Shown piece after piece: positions 24,812 through 33,845 of a stretch of DNA of 41,421 nt. Below the pieces are notes generated by a model. It was not told the DNA's origin and did no database searches. It worked only from the letters and a program-made list of their open reading frames with translations. This DNA is from Proteobacteria bacterium SG_bin5. GTDB taxonomy: Bacteria; Pseudomonadota; Alphaproteobacteria; Sphingomonadales; Sphingomonadaceae. The first letter of the stretch is position 1. Every line of letters begins with the position of its first letter. The stretch is from assembly GCA_002083475.1 (NCBI GenBank), contig LWDI01000088.1, positions 1 to 41,421 on the forward strand, read 5' to 3'. The translations under genes and the position numbers were made by a program.

Positions 24812-25870
24812 TCAGTCCTTCATGATCGTCTTGAGCGCCTCGCCGATCCGCACCGGCCCGGGGAAATAAGCCCATTCCAGGCTATGCGGATAAGGCGTGT
24901 CGAACCCGGTGACGCGCAGCACCGGCGCCTCCAGATGATAGAAGCAGCGTTCCTGCACCAAGGCGGAGAGTTCGGCGCCGAAGCCCGAGGTGCGCGTCGC
25001 CTCGTGGATGATCATGCAGCGCCCGGTCTTCTTCACCGATGCCTCGATCGTCGCGATGTCGAGCGGCACCAGGCTGCGCAGATCGATCACCTCGGCATCG
25101 ACGCCATGTTCGGCCGCGACCGCGAGCGCCACATGCACCATCGTGCCATAAGCCAGGATCGTCAGCGCCTCGCCCGCGCGCGCGACATGCGCCTGGCCGA
25201 GCGGGATGCGGTAATAGCCGGTCGGCACCTCGCCTGCGGGATGCTGCGACCAATTCTGCGCGGGGCGATCCCAATAGCCGTTGAACGGGCCGTTATAGAG
25301 CCGCTTGGGCTCGAAGAAGATCACCGGATCATTGTCCTCGATCGCGGCGATCAACAGGCCCTTGGCGTCATAGGGGGTGGCGGGGACCACGGTCTTCAAC
25401 CCGGCCACATGCGTGAACATGCTCTCGGGGCTTTGGCTATGCGTCTGCCCGCCGAAAATGCCGCCGCCCATCGGCGATCGCACCGTGATCGGGCAAGTGA
25501 ACTCGCCCGCCGAGCGATAGCGCAGCCGCGCCGCCTCGCTCACCAATTGGTCGAGCGCTGGATAGATATAATCGGCGAACTGGATTTCGGGCACCGGGCG
25601 CAGGCCATAGGCGCCCATGCCGATCGCGACCCCGGTGATGCCGCATTCGGTGATCGGCGTATCGAACACGCGGGTCTTGCCATATTTCTTCTGCAAGCCC
25701 GCCGTCGCGCGGAAGACGCCGCCGAAATAGCCGACGTCCTCGCCCATCACCACCACGCCGGGGTCGCGCGCCATCATGACGTCGAGCGCGGAGTTGATCG
25801 CCTGGATCATGTTCATCCGCGTGGTTTCGCCGTGAACAGGGGCGGCGCTATCGTGCAACAAGTCGCTCAT
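24812..25870 (-). CDS. bkdA2: branched-chain 2-oxoacid dehydrogenase E1 beta subunit
   Basis: 352 residues of the transketolase pyrimidine-binding type. Seen: MNMIQAINSALDVMMARDPGVVVMGEDVGYFGGVFRATAG split over the first strand and helix, DTPITECGITGVAIGMGAYGLRPVPEIQFADYI, RSPMGGGIFGGQTHSQSPES, and the C-terminal domain around EVIDLRSLVPLDIATIEASV. The glutamate in MGEDVG would activate thiamine diphosphate. The start at 25870 follows GGGCGCG, seven bases after the E1alpha stop. E1beta, E2 and the acetyltransferase follow in close order, so this is one operon. Confidence 0.92.
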   Translation of the reverse strand: MSDLLHDSAAPVHGETTRMNMIQAINSALDVMMARDPGVVVMGEDVGYFGGVFRATAGLQKKYGKTRVFDTPITECGITGVAIGMGAYGLRPVPEIQFADYIYPALDQLVSEAARLRYRSAGEFTCPITVRSPMGGGIFGGQTHSQSPESMFTHVAGLKTVVPATPYDAKGLLIAAIEDNDPVIFFEPKRLYNGPFNGYWDRPAQNWSQHPAGEVPTGYYRIPLGQAHVARAGEALTILAYGTMVHVALAVAAEHGVDAEVIDLRSLVPLDIATIEASVKKTGRCMIIHEATRTSGFGAELSALVQERCFYHLEAPVLRVTGFDTPYPHSLEWAYFPGPVRIGEALKTIMKD

Positions 25871-25877
25871 CGCGCCC

Positions 25878-27161
25878 TCATTTCTTGGTCCAGAAGCGGC
25901 CCGAGGCTTCTTCCTCGGCGGCCATTTGCGCGCGCTGTTCCTGGAGATGCCAGGGCAGCTCCTCGTAAACGCCCTCGAACATCGTCTCGAACGGCTGGTG
26001 GAGGCCATGGCCGAGAATGCCATTGGCCTCGGCTTCCTTCTGGCTCGCCTTCACCAGCTCGGCGAGTTCCAGGTCTTGCGCGGCATGGGCGTCTTCGTCC
26101 CATTCGCCGAGCGCGATCAGATGGTCCTTCAACCGGCGGACCGGATCGCCGAGCGGCCAGGCATTGGGCTCGGCGGCCGAACGGTAAGCGCTGGGATCGT
26201 CCGAGGTCGAATGGCCCTCGGCGCGATAGGTGAACAGCTCGATCAGCGTCGGCCCCTGGTTGGTGCGCGCGCGCTCGGCGGCCCAGGCGGTGGCGGCGTA
26301 TACCGCGAGCGCGTCGTTGCCGTCCACCCGCAAGCCGGCGATGCCGTAACCGACGGCGCGCGCGGCGAAAGTCGTCGCCTCGGCGCCGGCGAAGCCCGAA
26401 AAGCTCGAAATCGCCCATTGATTGTTGACGACGTTCAGGATCACCGGCGCGCGATAGACGCTGGCGAAGGTGCAGGCGGAATGGAAATCGCCCTCGGCGG
26501 TCGACCCCTCGCCGCACCAGGTCGCGGCGATGCGCGTGTCGCCCTTCGCCGCCGAGGCCATCGCCCAGCCGACCGCCTGCGGATATTGCGTCGCGAGATT
26601 GCCCGAAATGGAGAAGAAGCCCGCTTCCTTCGCCGAATACATGATCGGCAATTGCTTGCCCTGCAGCCGATCGGCGCGGTTCGAATAGACCTGGTTCATC
26701 ATATCGACCAACGACCAACCCCGCGCGATCAGCAGCCCCTGCTGGCGATAGCTGGGGAAGCACATATCCTCGTGATCGAGCGCGAAAGCAGCGGCGACGG
26801 CGACCGCCTCTTCGCCCGTCGATTTCATATAGAAGCTGGTCTTGCCCTGGCGCTGGGCGCGGAACATGCGCTCGTCATATGCGCGGGTGAGCGCCATCGC
26901 GCGCAGCATGCGGCGCAGCGCGTCGGGGCCGAGCTTGGGGTCCCAGGGGCCGTGCGCGCGGTGATCATCGCCCAGAACGCGGATCAGCGTGTAAGCGAGG
27001 TCGGTGAAGTCGGCGGCGGGCGTCGCGGGATCGGGGCGCGGCTGCGCGCCGGCGGGGGGCACCGCCACGTCGACGAAATCGACCGGATCGCCGGGGCGAA
27101 AGCGCGGCTCGGGCACGTGCAGCGCGAGCGGCGGTAGATTGGCGCGCGAACGGTCGCCCAT
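25878..27161 (-). CDS. bkdA1: branched-chain 2-oxoacid dehydrogenase E1 alpha subunit
   Basis: 427 residues. With E1beta it decarboxylates branched 2-oxoacids such as 2-oxoisovalerate using thiamine diphosphate. The ThDP motif is seen as GEGSTAEGDFH through NVVNNQWAIS. Other features are AMALTRAYDERMFRAQRQGKT, PSYRQQGLL and the regulatory-loop-like YRAEGHSTSDDPSAYR. The long N-terminal extension before the core (about 90 residues) is typical of BkdA1 and separates it from pyruvate dehydrogenase E1alpha. GGAGAGGAT precedes the ATG. It is the first gene of the operon and divergent from the glycosyltransferase gene. Confidence 0.93.
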   Translation of the reverse strand: MGDRSRANLPPLALHVPEPRFRPGDPVDFVDVAVPPAGAQPRPDPATPAADFTDLAYTLIRVLGDDHRAHGPWDPKLGPDALRRMLRAMALTRAYDERMFRAQRQGKTSFYMKSTGEEAVAVAAAFALDHEDMCFPSYRQQGLLIARGWSLVDMMNQVYSNRADRLQGKQLPIMYSAKEAGFFSISGNLATQYPQAVGWAMASAAKGDTRIAATWCGEGSTAEGDFHSACTFASVYRAPVILNVVNNQWAISSFSGFAGAEATTFAARAVGYGIAGLRVDGNDALAVYAATAWAAERARTNQGPTLIELFTYRAEGHSTSDDPSAYRSAAEPNAWPLGDPVRRLKDHLIALGEWDEDAHAAQDLELAELVKASQKEAEANGILGHGLHQPFETMFEGVYEELPWHLQEQRAQMAAEEEASGRFWTKK

Positions 27162-27482
27162 ATCCTCTCCTCGTCGGGACTCGGGCGCCAGGCGGGCGCG
27201 CTCCCGGTCGCGAGCGCCTTTGCGGCGGCGGACATAAAATTTCAACGGCGAAATTGCGCCCGGGAACCACGGCTTGCGGCGGCCGAGCGCGCCCGCGCGC
27301 TTCGGTTCGTCGCAAATGGGTCGCTTGGCGCTCGTTTCGGTGCGACGCGAGGGTGTCGCGCCGCGTCGAAGGCGCAACCAACGTCGCGTCCAGCGGTTGA
27401 GCCAACATCGTTCATTCAGGCGTCGGATGCCCGTGCGGAGAAATGCTTTCTTCGCCGGGGAAGCGCGCCACGAGGATGGTCC
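27162..27482. promoter_or_regulatory. 321-base divergent intergenic region with candidate operator at 27238-27255
   Basis: This is the only gene-free stretch over 300 bases. It separates the 2-oxoacid dehydrogenase operon from the glycosyltransferase/GH130 operon. About 80 bases before E1alpha is an AT-rich island containing a perfect inverted repeat AATTTC-AACGGC-GAAATT (27238-27255), beside CATAAAAT, which would suit a promoter/operator. Near the other end GAGGATGGTCC serves the glycosyltransferase start. Bacterial bkd operons are often controlled by Lrp-type regulators, but no regulator gene is in the window. Confidence 0.45.
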
Positions 27483-29744
27483 ATGACGAATGCTCGAACC
27501 GAAATCGGCCATATCGCGCTGATCGGCAATTTCCTGCCCCGCCGCTGCGGCATCGCGACCTTCACCGCGCATAGCTATCACGCGCTGCGCGAGCGTTATC
27601 CCGCTCTGCGCGTCGATGTTTATGCGATGGACGATCGCCCCGGTGCCTATGCCTATCCCAGCGAGGTGGTCGCCGCGATCCCGCAGCACGACCGCCACGC
27701 CTATGCCGCCGCCGCCCGCGCGATCGAGGCATCGGGCGCGCAGGCGATTTGGGTGCAGCATGAATATGGCATTTTCGGCGGCGCGGCGGGCGACTATCTG
27801 CTCGCCTTGCTCGATCGCACGAGCCTGCCCGTGATCGTGACGCTGCACACGGTGCTCGAGACGCCGAGCGCCGACGAGCGCCGGGTGATGGAGCGGCTGC
27901 TGCGCCGCGCCGCGCGGGTGATCGTGATGGCCGAGCGCGGGCGCGAGATGCTCGTGCGCGTCCATGGCGCCAATCCGCGCCAGCTGAGCCTCATCCTCCA
28001 CGGCGTTCCCGACCGCCCCTTCGCGCCGACCGCAGGCTTCAAGGCGCGCTTCGGTTGGAGCGGGCGGCGCGTGGTGCTCACCTTCGGCCTGCTCTCGCCG
28101 GGCAAGGGCATCGAGACGGTGATCGAGGCGCTCCCCGCCGTCGCCGCCGCGCATCCCGATATGCTCTATGTCGTGCTCGGCGCGACTCACCCCAATCTCG
28201 TCGCGCACGAGGGCGAGGCGTATCGCGAGCGGCTGCAGGCGCTCGCCGCCGCGCGCGGCGTCGGCGATCATGTGCAATTCGTCGATGCCTTCGTCGAGCA
28301 GGACGAATTGCTCGATTATCTCCAGGCGGCGGACATTTACGCGACGCCCTATGTGAACCCCGCGCAGATCACCTCGGGCACGCTCAGCTACGCGATCGCG
28401 CTGGGCAAGCCGGTGGTCTCGACCCCCTATGTCCATGCGACCGAGATATTGGCCGATGGGCACGGCGTGCTCGTCGATTTCGGCGATTCGGCCGCGTTCG
28501 CGCGCGAAATCGCCGCGCTGCTGGGCTCCGAGCGCAACCGCGCCAAGCTCGCCGAACGCGCTTATGCGCGCGGGCGAACGATGCTCTGGTCGCGCTCGGC
28601 CGAGGCGGTGATGGCCGAACTCGTCGCCGCCGTCAGCGCGCGCCCGGCGCGGCTGCCGAGCGCCGCCCCCGCCTTCGCCCCGCTCGCGCCCGATTTCGCC
28701 GCGGTCGAGCGGATGAGCGACGCGACGGGGATGCTCCAACACGCGATCTATTCGGTGCCCGATCGCCGCCACGGCTATCGTATCGACGATAACGCTCGCG
28801 CGCTGATGCTCACCGCCAAGATGCCGGGGCTGACCGAGGCGCAGCGCGACAAATGGATGACGGTCTATGCCGCCTTCGTCCAGCACGCCTGGAACCCGGA
28901 TCAGCGCCGCTTCCGCAACTTCATGCGCTTCGACCGGAGCTGGTGCGAGGAGGTGGGTTCGGAGGATTCGAACGGGCGCGCGCTCTGGGCGCTCGGCAGC
29001 GTCGCCGCCCATGCCCCGCTCCACAAGCATCGCGACTGGGCGACGCGGCTGTTCGACGAAACCGCCGCGCTCGCGTTCGAACTCGGCAGCCCGCGCGCGC
29101 AGGCCTTCGCGATGCTCGGCGCCGCCGAAATCCAAGCGCGCCACCCCGGCCATGCGCTCGCGCGGCAGATTCTGGAGCGGCTGAGCGCCGACCATGCCGC
29201 GCTGCTCGCCGAGGCGCGTCGGCCCGAATGGGAATGGTTCGAGATCGTCCTCGCTTATGACAATGCCCGGCTGCCCGAGGCGATGATCCGCGCCGGGCGA
29301 GCGCTGGGCGACCCCGCGCTGATCGAGCAAGGTCTTGCGACGCTCGATTGGATCGTCGCGTGCCAAACGAGCCCCGACGGCTGGTTCCGCGCGGTCGGCA
29401 CCGACAGCTTCGGTCGCGCCTATGCGCCGCCGCTCCCCTTCGACCAGCAGCCGCTCGAAGCGCAGGCGACGATCGATGCCTGCGCCGCCGCCCACGAAGC
29501 GACCGGCGATCCGCGCTGGATCGAGGAAGCGCGGCGCGCTTATCGCTGGTTCCTGGGGGCCAATGATCTCGAACTCGCGCTCGCGAGCGGCGCCGATGGC
29601 GGCTGTTTCGACGGGCTGACCCCGACCGGGCTCAATCGCAACCAGGGCGCCGAATCGATCCTGGCGCTGCAACTCGCCTCGATCGGAATCGCCGAGCTTT
29701 GCCAACCGCTTGACCTGGGGGAGACGGTGCGCGCGGTTGCGTGA
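27483..29744 (+). CDS. GT4 glycosyltransferase fused to an alpha/alpha-barrel-like domain
   Basis: 753 residues in two domains. Residues 1 to about 385 are a GT-B glycosyltransferase of family 4. They begin IALIGNFLPRRCGIATFTAH and continue with VQHEYGIFGG, VTLHTVLETPSADERRVMER and LLSPGKGIETVIEALP, and the donor-site region is ITSGTLSYAIALGKPVVSTPY. Residues about 400-740 are all-helical with repeated Trp/Gly patterns (YRIDDNARALMLTAKM, SEDSNGRALWALGSV, PDGWFRAVGTDSFGR), as in (alpha/alpha)6 barrels. The stop overlaps the GTG of the next frame, and the GH130 gene follows, so the two probably act on the same glycan. The glycan itself is unknown; a mannose-containing one is suggested by GH130. 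Confidence 0.85.
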   Translation: MTNARTEIGHIALIGNFLPRRCGIATFTAHSYHALRERYPALRVDVYAMDDRPGAYAYPSEVVAAIPQHDRHAYAAAARAIEASGAQAIWVQHEYGIFGGAAGDYLLALLDRTSLPVIVTLHTVLETPSADERRVMERLLRRAARVIVMAERGREMLVRVHGANPRQLSLILHGVPDRPFAPTAGFKARFGWSGRRVVLTFGLLSPGKGIETVIEALPAVAAAHPDMLYVVLGATHPNLVAHEGEAYRERLQALAAARGVGDHVQFVDAFVEQDELLDYLQAADIYATPYVNPAQITSGTLSYAIALGKPVVSTPYVHATEILADGHGVLVDFGDSAAFAREIAALLGSERNRAKLAERAYARGRTMLWSRSAEAVMAELVAAVSARPARLPSAAPAFAPLAPDFAAVERMSDATGMLQHAIYSVPDRRHGYRIDDNARALMLTAKMPGLTEAQRDKWMTVYAAFVQHAWNPDQRRFRNFMRFDRSWCEEVGSEDSNGRALWALGSVAAHAPLHKHRDWATRLFDETAALAFELGSPRAQAFAMLGAAEIQARHPGHALARQILERLSADHAALLAEARRPEWEWFEIVLAYDNARLPEAMIRAGRALGDPALIEQGLATLDWIVACQTSPDGWFRAVGTDSFGRAYAPPLPFDQQPLEAQATIDACAAAHEATGDPRWIEEARRAYRWFLGANDLELALASGADGGCFDGLTPTGLNRNQGAESILALQLASIGIAELCQPLDLGETVRAVA

Positions 29745-29791
29745 GCGCGGGGCAATGGCTAAGCCGCCCCCGCCAAGCCAAGGGGGGCCGC

Positions 29792-31075
29792 GTGCTCGAC
29801 GTTCATCACCACCCGCTGCGTCTGCGCGCCGATCCGTCGCGCGTCGTGGTGCGCCCCTTTCATCTGGCGATGGCGGGCAATGGCGGCGCGCCCAGCCGCA
29901 CCGAACGGCTGGTGCGCGAAGTGCGCGCGATGAGCGCCGAGCGCGCGCGCTGCGAACTCGATCTGGTGCTCACCGATTTCGAGGCGCGCCATTGGCAGAC
30001 GCGGCGCATCTTCATGACGCGCTATCACGAGATCGCCGCGCAATTGCAGCTCGACGACGCGACGATCGACGACGAGCATCGCCAGTTGATCGGCGCTTAT
30101 TTCTGCCACGAATATAGCTATGCCGCCGCCGCGCTGATGAACCCGAGCGCCGTGCCGCATCCCGACCAATCGGGAATGCCCGAGGGATCGCTGCGCATCG
30201 CGATGTCGATGCGCGCGGTGGGCGAGGGGCATATCAGCTCGATCGCCTTTCGCGAGGGGATCATCACCGCCGATCACGAACTGATGCTCGCCCCCGAGCC
30301 GCCCTTCGCGACCGCGACCGACGCGATCGGCGCCGACGATCGGCTGCTGCCGAGCGGACCGGTGACGGTCCACCGCCACCGCGATTCGACGCTTTCGGGC
30401 ACGGTGATCTTCCCGATGACCACCGCCCAGGCCAAGGGGCTCGAGGATTTGCGCCTCGTCCGCTTCGATCATGGTGATGGCGATCACGAATGGCTTGGCA
30501 CCTATACGGCGTATAACGGCTCGGCGATCCAGTCCGAACTGCTGCGCACGCGCGATTTCCGGCGCTTCGATCTGGTGCCGCTGTCGGGCTCGGCCGCGCG
30601 CAACAAGGGGATGGCGCTGTTTCCGCGCCGGATCGACGGTCGCTATTGGATGATCGGGCGGCAGGACGGCGAAAATCTGTTCCTCATCGCCTCCGACACG
30701 CTCACCCATTGGGAAGAGGGCGAAAAGCTGCTCACCCCGCGCTATTCCTGGGAATTGGTGCAGATCGGCAATTGCGGCGCGCCGATCGAGCTGGACGAGG
30801 GCTGGCTGCTGCTCACCCATGGCGTCGGCGCGATGCGCAAATATTCGATCGGCGCGGTGCTGCTCGATAAGGATGATCCCGCGCGCGTGATCGGCCGCAC
30901 CCGCGCCCCGGGGCTCGCCGCCGCCGATCAAGACCGCGAGGGCTATGTCCCCAATGTGGTCTATAGCTGCGGCGGGCTGCGCCATGGCGATTGCCTGTTC
31001 CTGCCCTATGGCGTGGCGGATAGCTCGATCGCCTTCGCCTTCGTGCGGATTCCCGATCTGCTGGCGGCGATGTGA
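29792..31075 (+). CDS. glycoside hydrolase family 130 (mannoside phosphorylase-type) protein
   Basis: 427 residues of five-bladed beta-propeller type. GH130 landmarks are GLEDLRLVRF, LGTYTAYNGSAIQSEL, RNKGMALFPRRIDGRYWMIG split between blades, NCGAPIELDEGWLLLTHG and YVPNVVYSCGG. Known members cleave beta-mannosides with phosphate (or water). The GTG at 29792 is preceded by AAGGGGGGCCGC, a strong site. A GTG at 29741 would overlap the stop of the upstream gene (GTGA) and add 17 residues, and is the alternative. Pairing of a synthase-like GT4 with a phosphorylase in one operon suggests turnover or quality control of one oligosaccharide. Confidence 0.85.
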   Translation: MLDVHHHPLRLRADPSRVVVRPFHLAMAGNGGAPSRTERLVREVRAMSAERARCELDLVLTDFEARHWQTRRIFMTRYHEIAAQLQLDDATIDDEHRQLIGAYFCHEYSYAAAALMNPSAVPHPDQSGMPEGSLRIAMSMRAVGEGHISSIAFREGIITADHELMLAPEPPFATATDAIGADDRLLPSGPVTVHRHRDSTLSGTVIFPMTTAQAKGLEDLRLVRFDHGDGDHEWLGTYTAYNGSAIQSELLRTRDFRRFDLVPLSGSAARNKGMALFPRRIDGRYWMIGRQDGENLFLIASDTLTHWEEGEKLLTPRYSWELVQIGNCGAPIELDEGWLLLTHGVGAMRKYSIGAVLLDKDDPARVIGRTRAPGLAAADQDREGYVPNVVYSCGGLRHGDCLFLPYGVADSSIAFAFVRIPDLLAAM

Positions 31076-31149
31076 GCGCGGCGGCTGTTCAGCGCGGGTA
31101 AAAGCGCGCTAGGCTTTGTTCGCGCCCGTTCGACCAGGGAGACATGCCG

Positions 31150-31638
31150 ATGATCCGCACGCTCAGCCTCTTGCTCGCCGCCAGCCTGGTGCCGGCGCTC
31201 CCCGCCGCCGCGCAATCGCCGCAGGACGAGCAGCGCTTCCAGCAAGCGCAACAGCGTTTCCAGAACGAGCTCACCCTCTTCCAGCAGGAATTCGATCGCT
31301 ATCAGCGCGCCCGCGCCAATCGCCCGGCCTATGATCCGCGTTACGACGATCGCGGCGGCGGCTATGACGATGGCTATGACGCCGCGCAATATTATCGCCC
31401 CGGCCAGAGCGAGCGCGTGCTCGGCGCCGACGACCGCGTCTATCGCGGTTCCGACGGGCGCTATTATTGCCGCCGCACCGACGGGACGACCGGGCTGATC
31501 GTGGGCGGCGCGGTGGGCGGCATCTTCGGCAACGCGATCGCCCCGCGCGGTTCGCGGACGCTGGGAAGCATCCTCGGCATCGTCGGCGGCGCCGCGCTCG
31601 GCGGCTCGATCGACCGCAATCGGGTGAGCTGCCGGTAG
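31150..31638 (+). CDS. exported glycine-zipper protein
   Basis: 162 residues. A signal peptide (MIRTLSLLLAASLVPALPAAAQ) is followed by a Gln-rich helical stretch (DEQRFQQAQQRFQNELTLFQQ), a Tyr/Asp/Gly-rich linker, and a C-terminal glycine-zipper hairpin (TGLIVGGAVGGIFGNAIA and GSILGIVGGAALGGSID). This arrangement is common in sphingomonad envelope proteins of unknown role. There are two cysteines (YYCRR and VSCR). The second ATG is chosen because GGGAG lies at the right distance; the first (31144) is two codons upstream and too close. It is convergent with pbpC, with only two bases between stops. Confidence 0.8.
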   Translation: MIRTLSLLLAASLVPALPAAAQSPQDEQRFQQAQQRFQNELTLFQQEFDRYQRARANRPAYDPRYDDRGGGYDDGYDAAQYYRPGQSERVLGADDRVYRGSDGRYYCRRTDGTTGLIVGGAVGGIFGNAIAPRGSRTLGSILGIVGGAALGGSIDRNRVSCR

Positions 31639-31640
31639 CG

Positions 31641-33845
31641 CTACCGCACCGTGAACACCACCTGATCGACCACCCGCCCCCCCGGCTCGGCCAGGCGCAG
31701 CAGATGCCGTCCTGGGGTCGGGAAGAACAGCGTCGAGGCGAGCGCGCGGCCGTCGAGCGACAGCCGGTGCCCCTCGGCCGCGCCCGAGAGCGTCACCGCC
31801 AGGCGCTGATTGTCGCGCGGAATATCGGCGTCGAGCGCATAGACGCTCCCCGATACGGGGCTGACGATGCGCGGCCGGCGCGCGGCGGCGGGGGCGGCGG
31901 CGATCAGGCTCTGGCTCGTGCCGGCGAGGAAAAAGTCGCGCCGCGGCGGCTCGCGCGTGTCGGCGAAGCGCACGGTCCGCCCCTCGATCCCCGGCGGCGG
32001 CGGCGGCGCGCGGCCCGCCGCGCCAGCATGGAGCGCGCGCATCACGTCGCGCCACACCGGCGCCGCGCCGCTCGTGCCCGAGACGGCGTGCATCGGATCG
32101 CCCTCGGCATTGCCGATCCACACCCCCACGACATAGCGATCCGAAAAGCCGATACACCAATTGTCGCGCATCGCCTTGGAGGTGCCCGTCTTCACCGCCG
32201 CCCAAAAGGGCAGCCGTAGCGCCGAATCGAGCCCGAAGGTCACCGCGCGCGCATTGGCGTCGGCGAGCATGTCGCTCACCAGCCAGGCGGCTTCGCGGCT
32301 GGTGACGCGCTGGGGCGCGGGCGCCGCGCCGGGAATGGTGGCGAGCGGCGCCCACAGCCCCCCGGTCGCGAGCGCGCGATAGGCCGCGACCTGTTGGGCG
32401 AGCGTCACCTCGGCCGAGCCCAGCGCGAGCGAAAAGCCGTAATAATCGCCATCCTCGACCAGGCCGCGATAGCCGGTATCCCACAGCCGGTCGCGAAACG
32501 CCTCGACGCCGACGAGCAGCAAGGTGCGCACCGCCGGCACGTTGAGCGACCCCGCGAGCGCGGTCCGCGCCGAGACCGGCCCCTTGAAGGCGCGATCGTA
32601 ATTCTGCGGCACGTAAAGCCCCGAGGCGGTGTCGAGCTGCACCGGCGAATCGTCGAGGATCGAGGCGGGGGTGAGATAGCCGCGCTCGATCGCCTGGGCA
32701 TAAAGGAACGGCTTGAGCGTCGATCCCGCCTGGCGATAAGCGGCGGCATTGTCGACCGCGCGGGCGGTCGACGCGGTGCCCGCCCCGCCGACATATGCCA
32801 GCACCTCGCCGCTCGCGACATCGGCGACGATCACCGCCCCGTCGCGCGCGCGTGCGCCGAGCGTGGCGAGCTGGTGGCGCAGCGCTTGGCGCGCCAGCCG
32901 TTGGACGCGCGCGTCGAGCGTGGTGCGCAGGCGCAGGCCCGGCTTGGTGAGCAGATGTTGCGCCAGATGCGGCGCGAGCCCCGGATCGAGCGCGAGGCTG
33001 CGCGCGGGGCCGAGCATCGCCCAGGCGGCGCTGGTGAGCGCGCCGCAGTCACCCCCCGCCTTCAGGCGACACGCGCGCGCCGCGAGCCGGGCGGGGGTGG
33101 CGCGGGGATCGGGCAGGAGCGCGGCGAGCAGCAGCGCCTCGTCCCGCGTCAGCGCCTCGGGGGTCTTGCCGAACAGGCCGAGCGCGGCGGCGGCGACGCC
33201 CTGCGCCTCGCCGCGAAACCCGGCGAGGTTGAGATAGGCCTCGAGGATCTGGTCCTTGCGCCAATTGCGTTCGATCGCCCAGGCGGCGCGCATCTGGCGC
33301 AGCTTGTCGCGCCAGCCGCGCGCGCCCGGCGCGGCGAGCGCGGGGTCGAGAAAGGCGGCGAGCTGCATGGTGATCGTCGAGGCGCCGCGCCCGGCGCGCC
33401 CGCGCAGCCGATCGCGCAACGCCCCCGCGAGCCCCCAGAAATCGACCCCGCCATGGCTGTGGAAGCGCTTGTCCTCGGCGGCGACGATCGTCTCGCCCAC
33501 CACGGGGGCGATTTGGCGCAGCGGCGTCCAGCCGAGCCGGCGCGCGGCGAAATTCATCCGCTCGCTGTCGATCAGCACGCCGTGGCGATCATAGAGCCAC
33601 GCCTCGCTCGGCCGCCAGCGCGCGCGCACGGCGGTATAATCGGGGAGCGGCGGCGGGCGCGTTGCAAAGTCGAGCGCGGCGAGGCAGGCGATGAGCAGCA
33701 GCACCGCGATGGTGAGGAGCGTGGCGCGGGGCGGGAAGCGCGTTGGTCGCGATCTTGGCCAATTCCTCCCCCATAGGGGGAGGGGGACCGCCGTAGGCGG
33801 TGGAGGGGTATCCCCGGCAAATAGAGGGCGACACCCCTCCACCAT
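31641..33845 (-). CDS. pbpC: penicillin-binding protein 1C (start uncertain)
   Basis: Up to 734 residues. After a transmembrane anchor (LLTIAVLLLIACLAALDFA) comes the GT51 glycosyltransferase domain (IVAAEDKRFHSHGG, RGASTITMQLA). The transpeptidase follows, with AGSTLKPF (SxxK), SLN, and VKTGTSKAMRDNW (KTG), then the C-terminal BiPBP domain. It polymerises and may cross-link peptidoglycan at the periplasmic face. The start is a problem. The only ATG in frame upstream of the anchor is at 33845, inside compound palindrome copy 3 and without a good ribosome site. The GTG at 33704 would cut the anchor in half. It lies downstream of the alpha-2-macroglobulin gene, its usual partner. Confidence 0.88.
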   Translation of the reverse strand: MVEGCRPLFAGDTPPPPTAVPLPLWGRNWPRSRPTRFPPRATLLTIAVLLLIACLAALDFATRPPPLPDYTAVRARWRPSEAWLYDRHGVLIDSERMNFAARRLGWTPLRQIAPVVGETIVAAEDKRFHSHGGVDFWGLAGALRDRLRGRAGRGASTITMQLAAFLDPALAAPGARGWRDKLRQMRAAWAIERNWRKDQILEAYLNLAGFRGEAQGVAAAALGLFGKTPEALTRDEALLLAALLPDPRATPARLAARACRLKAGGDCGALTSAAWAMLGPARSLALDPGLAPHLAQHLLTKPGLRLRTTLDARVQRLARQALRHQLATLGARARDGAVIVADVASGEVLAYVGGAGTASTARAVDNAAAYRQAGSTLKPFLYAQAIERGYLTPASILDDSPVQLDTASGLYVPQNYDRAFKGPVSARTALAGSLNVPAVRTLLLVGVEAFRDRLWDTGYRGLVEDGDYYGFSLALGSAEVTLAQQVAAYRALATGGLWAPLATIPGAAPAPQRVTSREAAWLVSDMLADANARAVTFGLDSALRLPFWAAVKTGTSKAMRDNWCIGFSDRYVVGVWIGNAEGDPMHAVSGTSGAAPVWRDVMRALHAGAAGRAPPPPPGIEGRTVRFADTREPPRRDFFLAGTSQSLIAAAPAAARRPRIVSPVSGSVYALDADIPRDNQRLAVTLSGAAEGHRLSLDGRALASTLFFPTPGRHLLRLAEPGGRVVDQVVFTVR

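Noticed and set aside
27162..29705. A long minus-strand extension of E1alpha running through the intergenic region and antisense to the glycosyltransferase.
   Set aside because: E1alpha has a good ribosome site at 27161 and family-typical length from there. The upstream part is a mirror of the glycosyltransferase gene.
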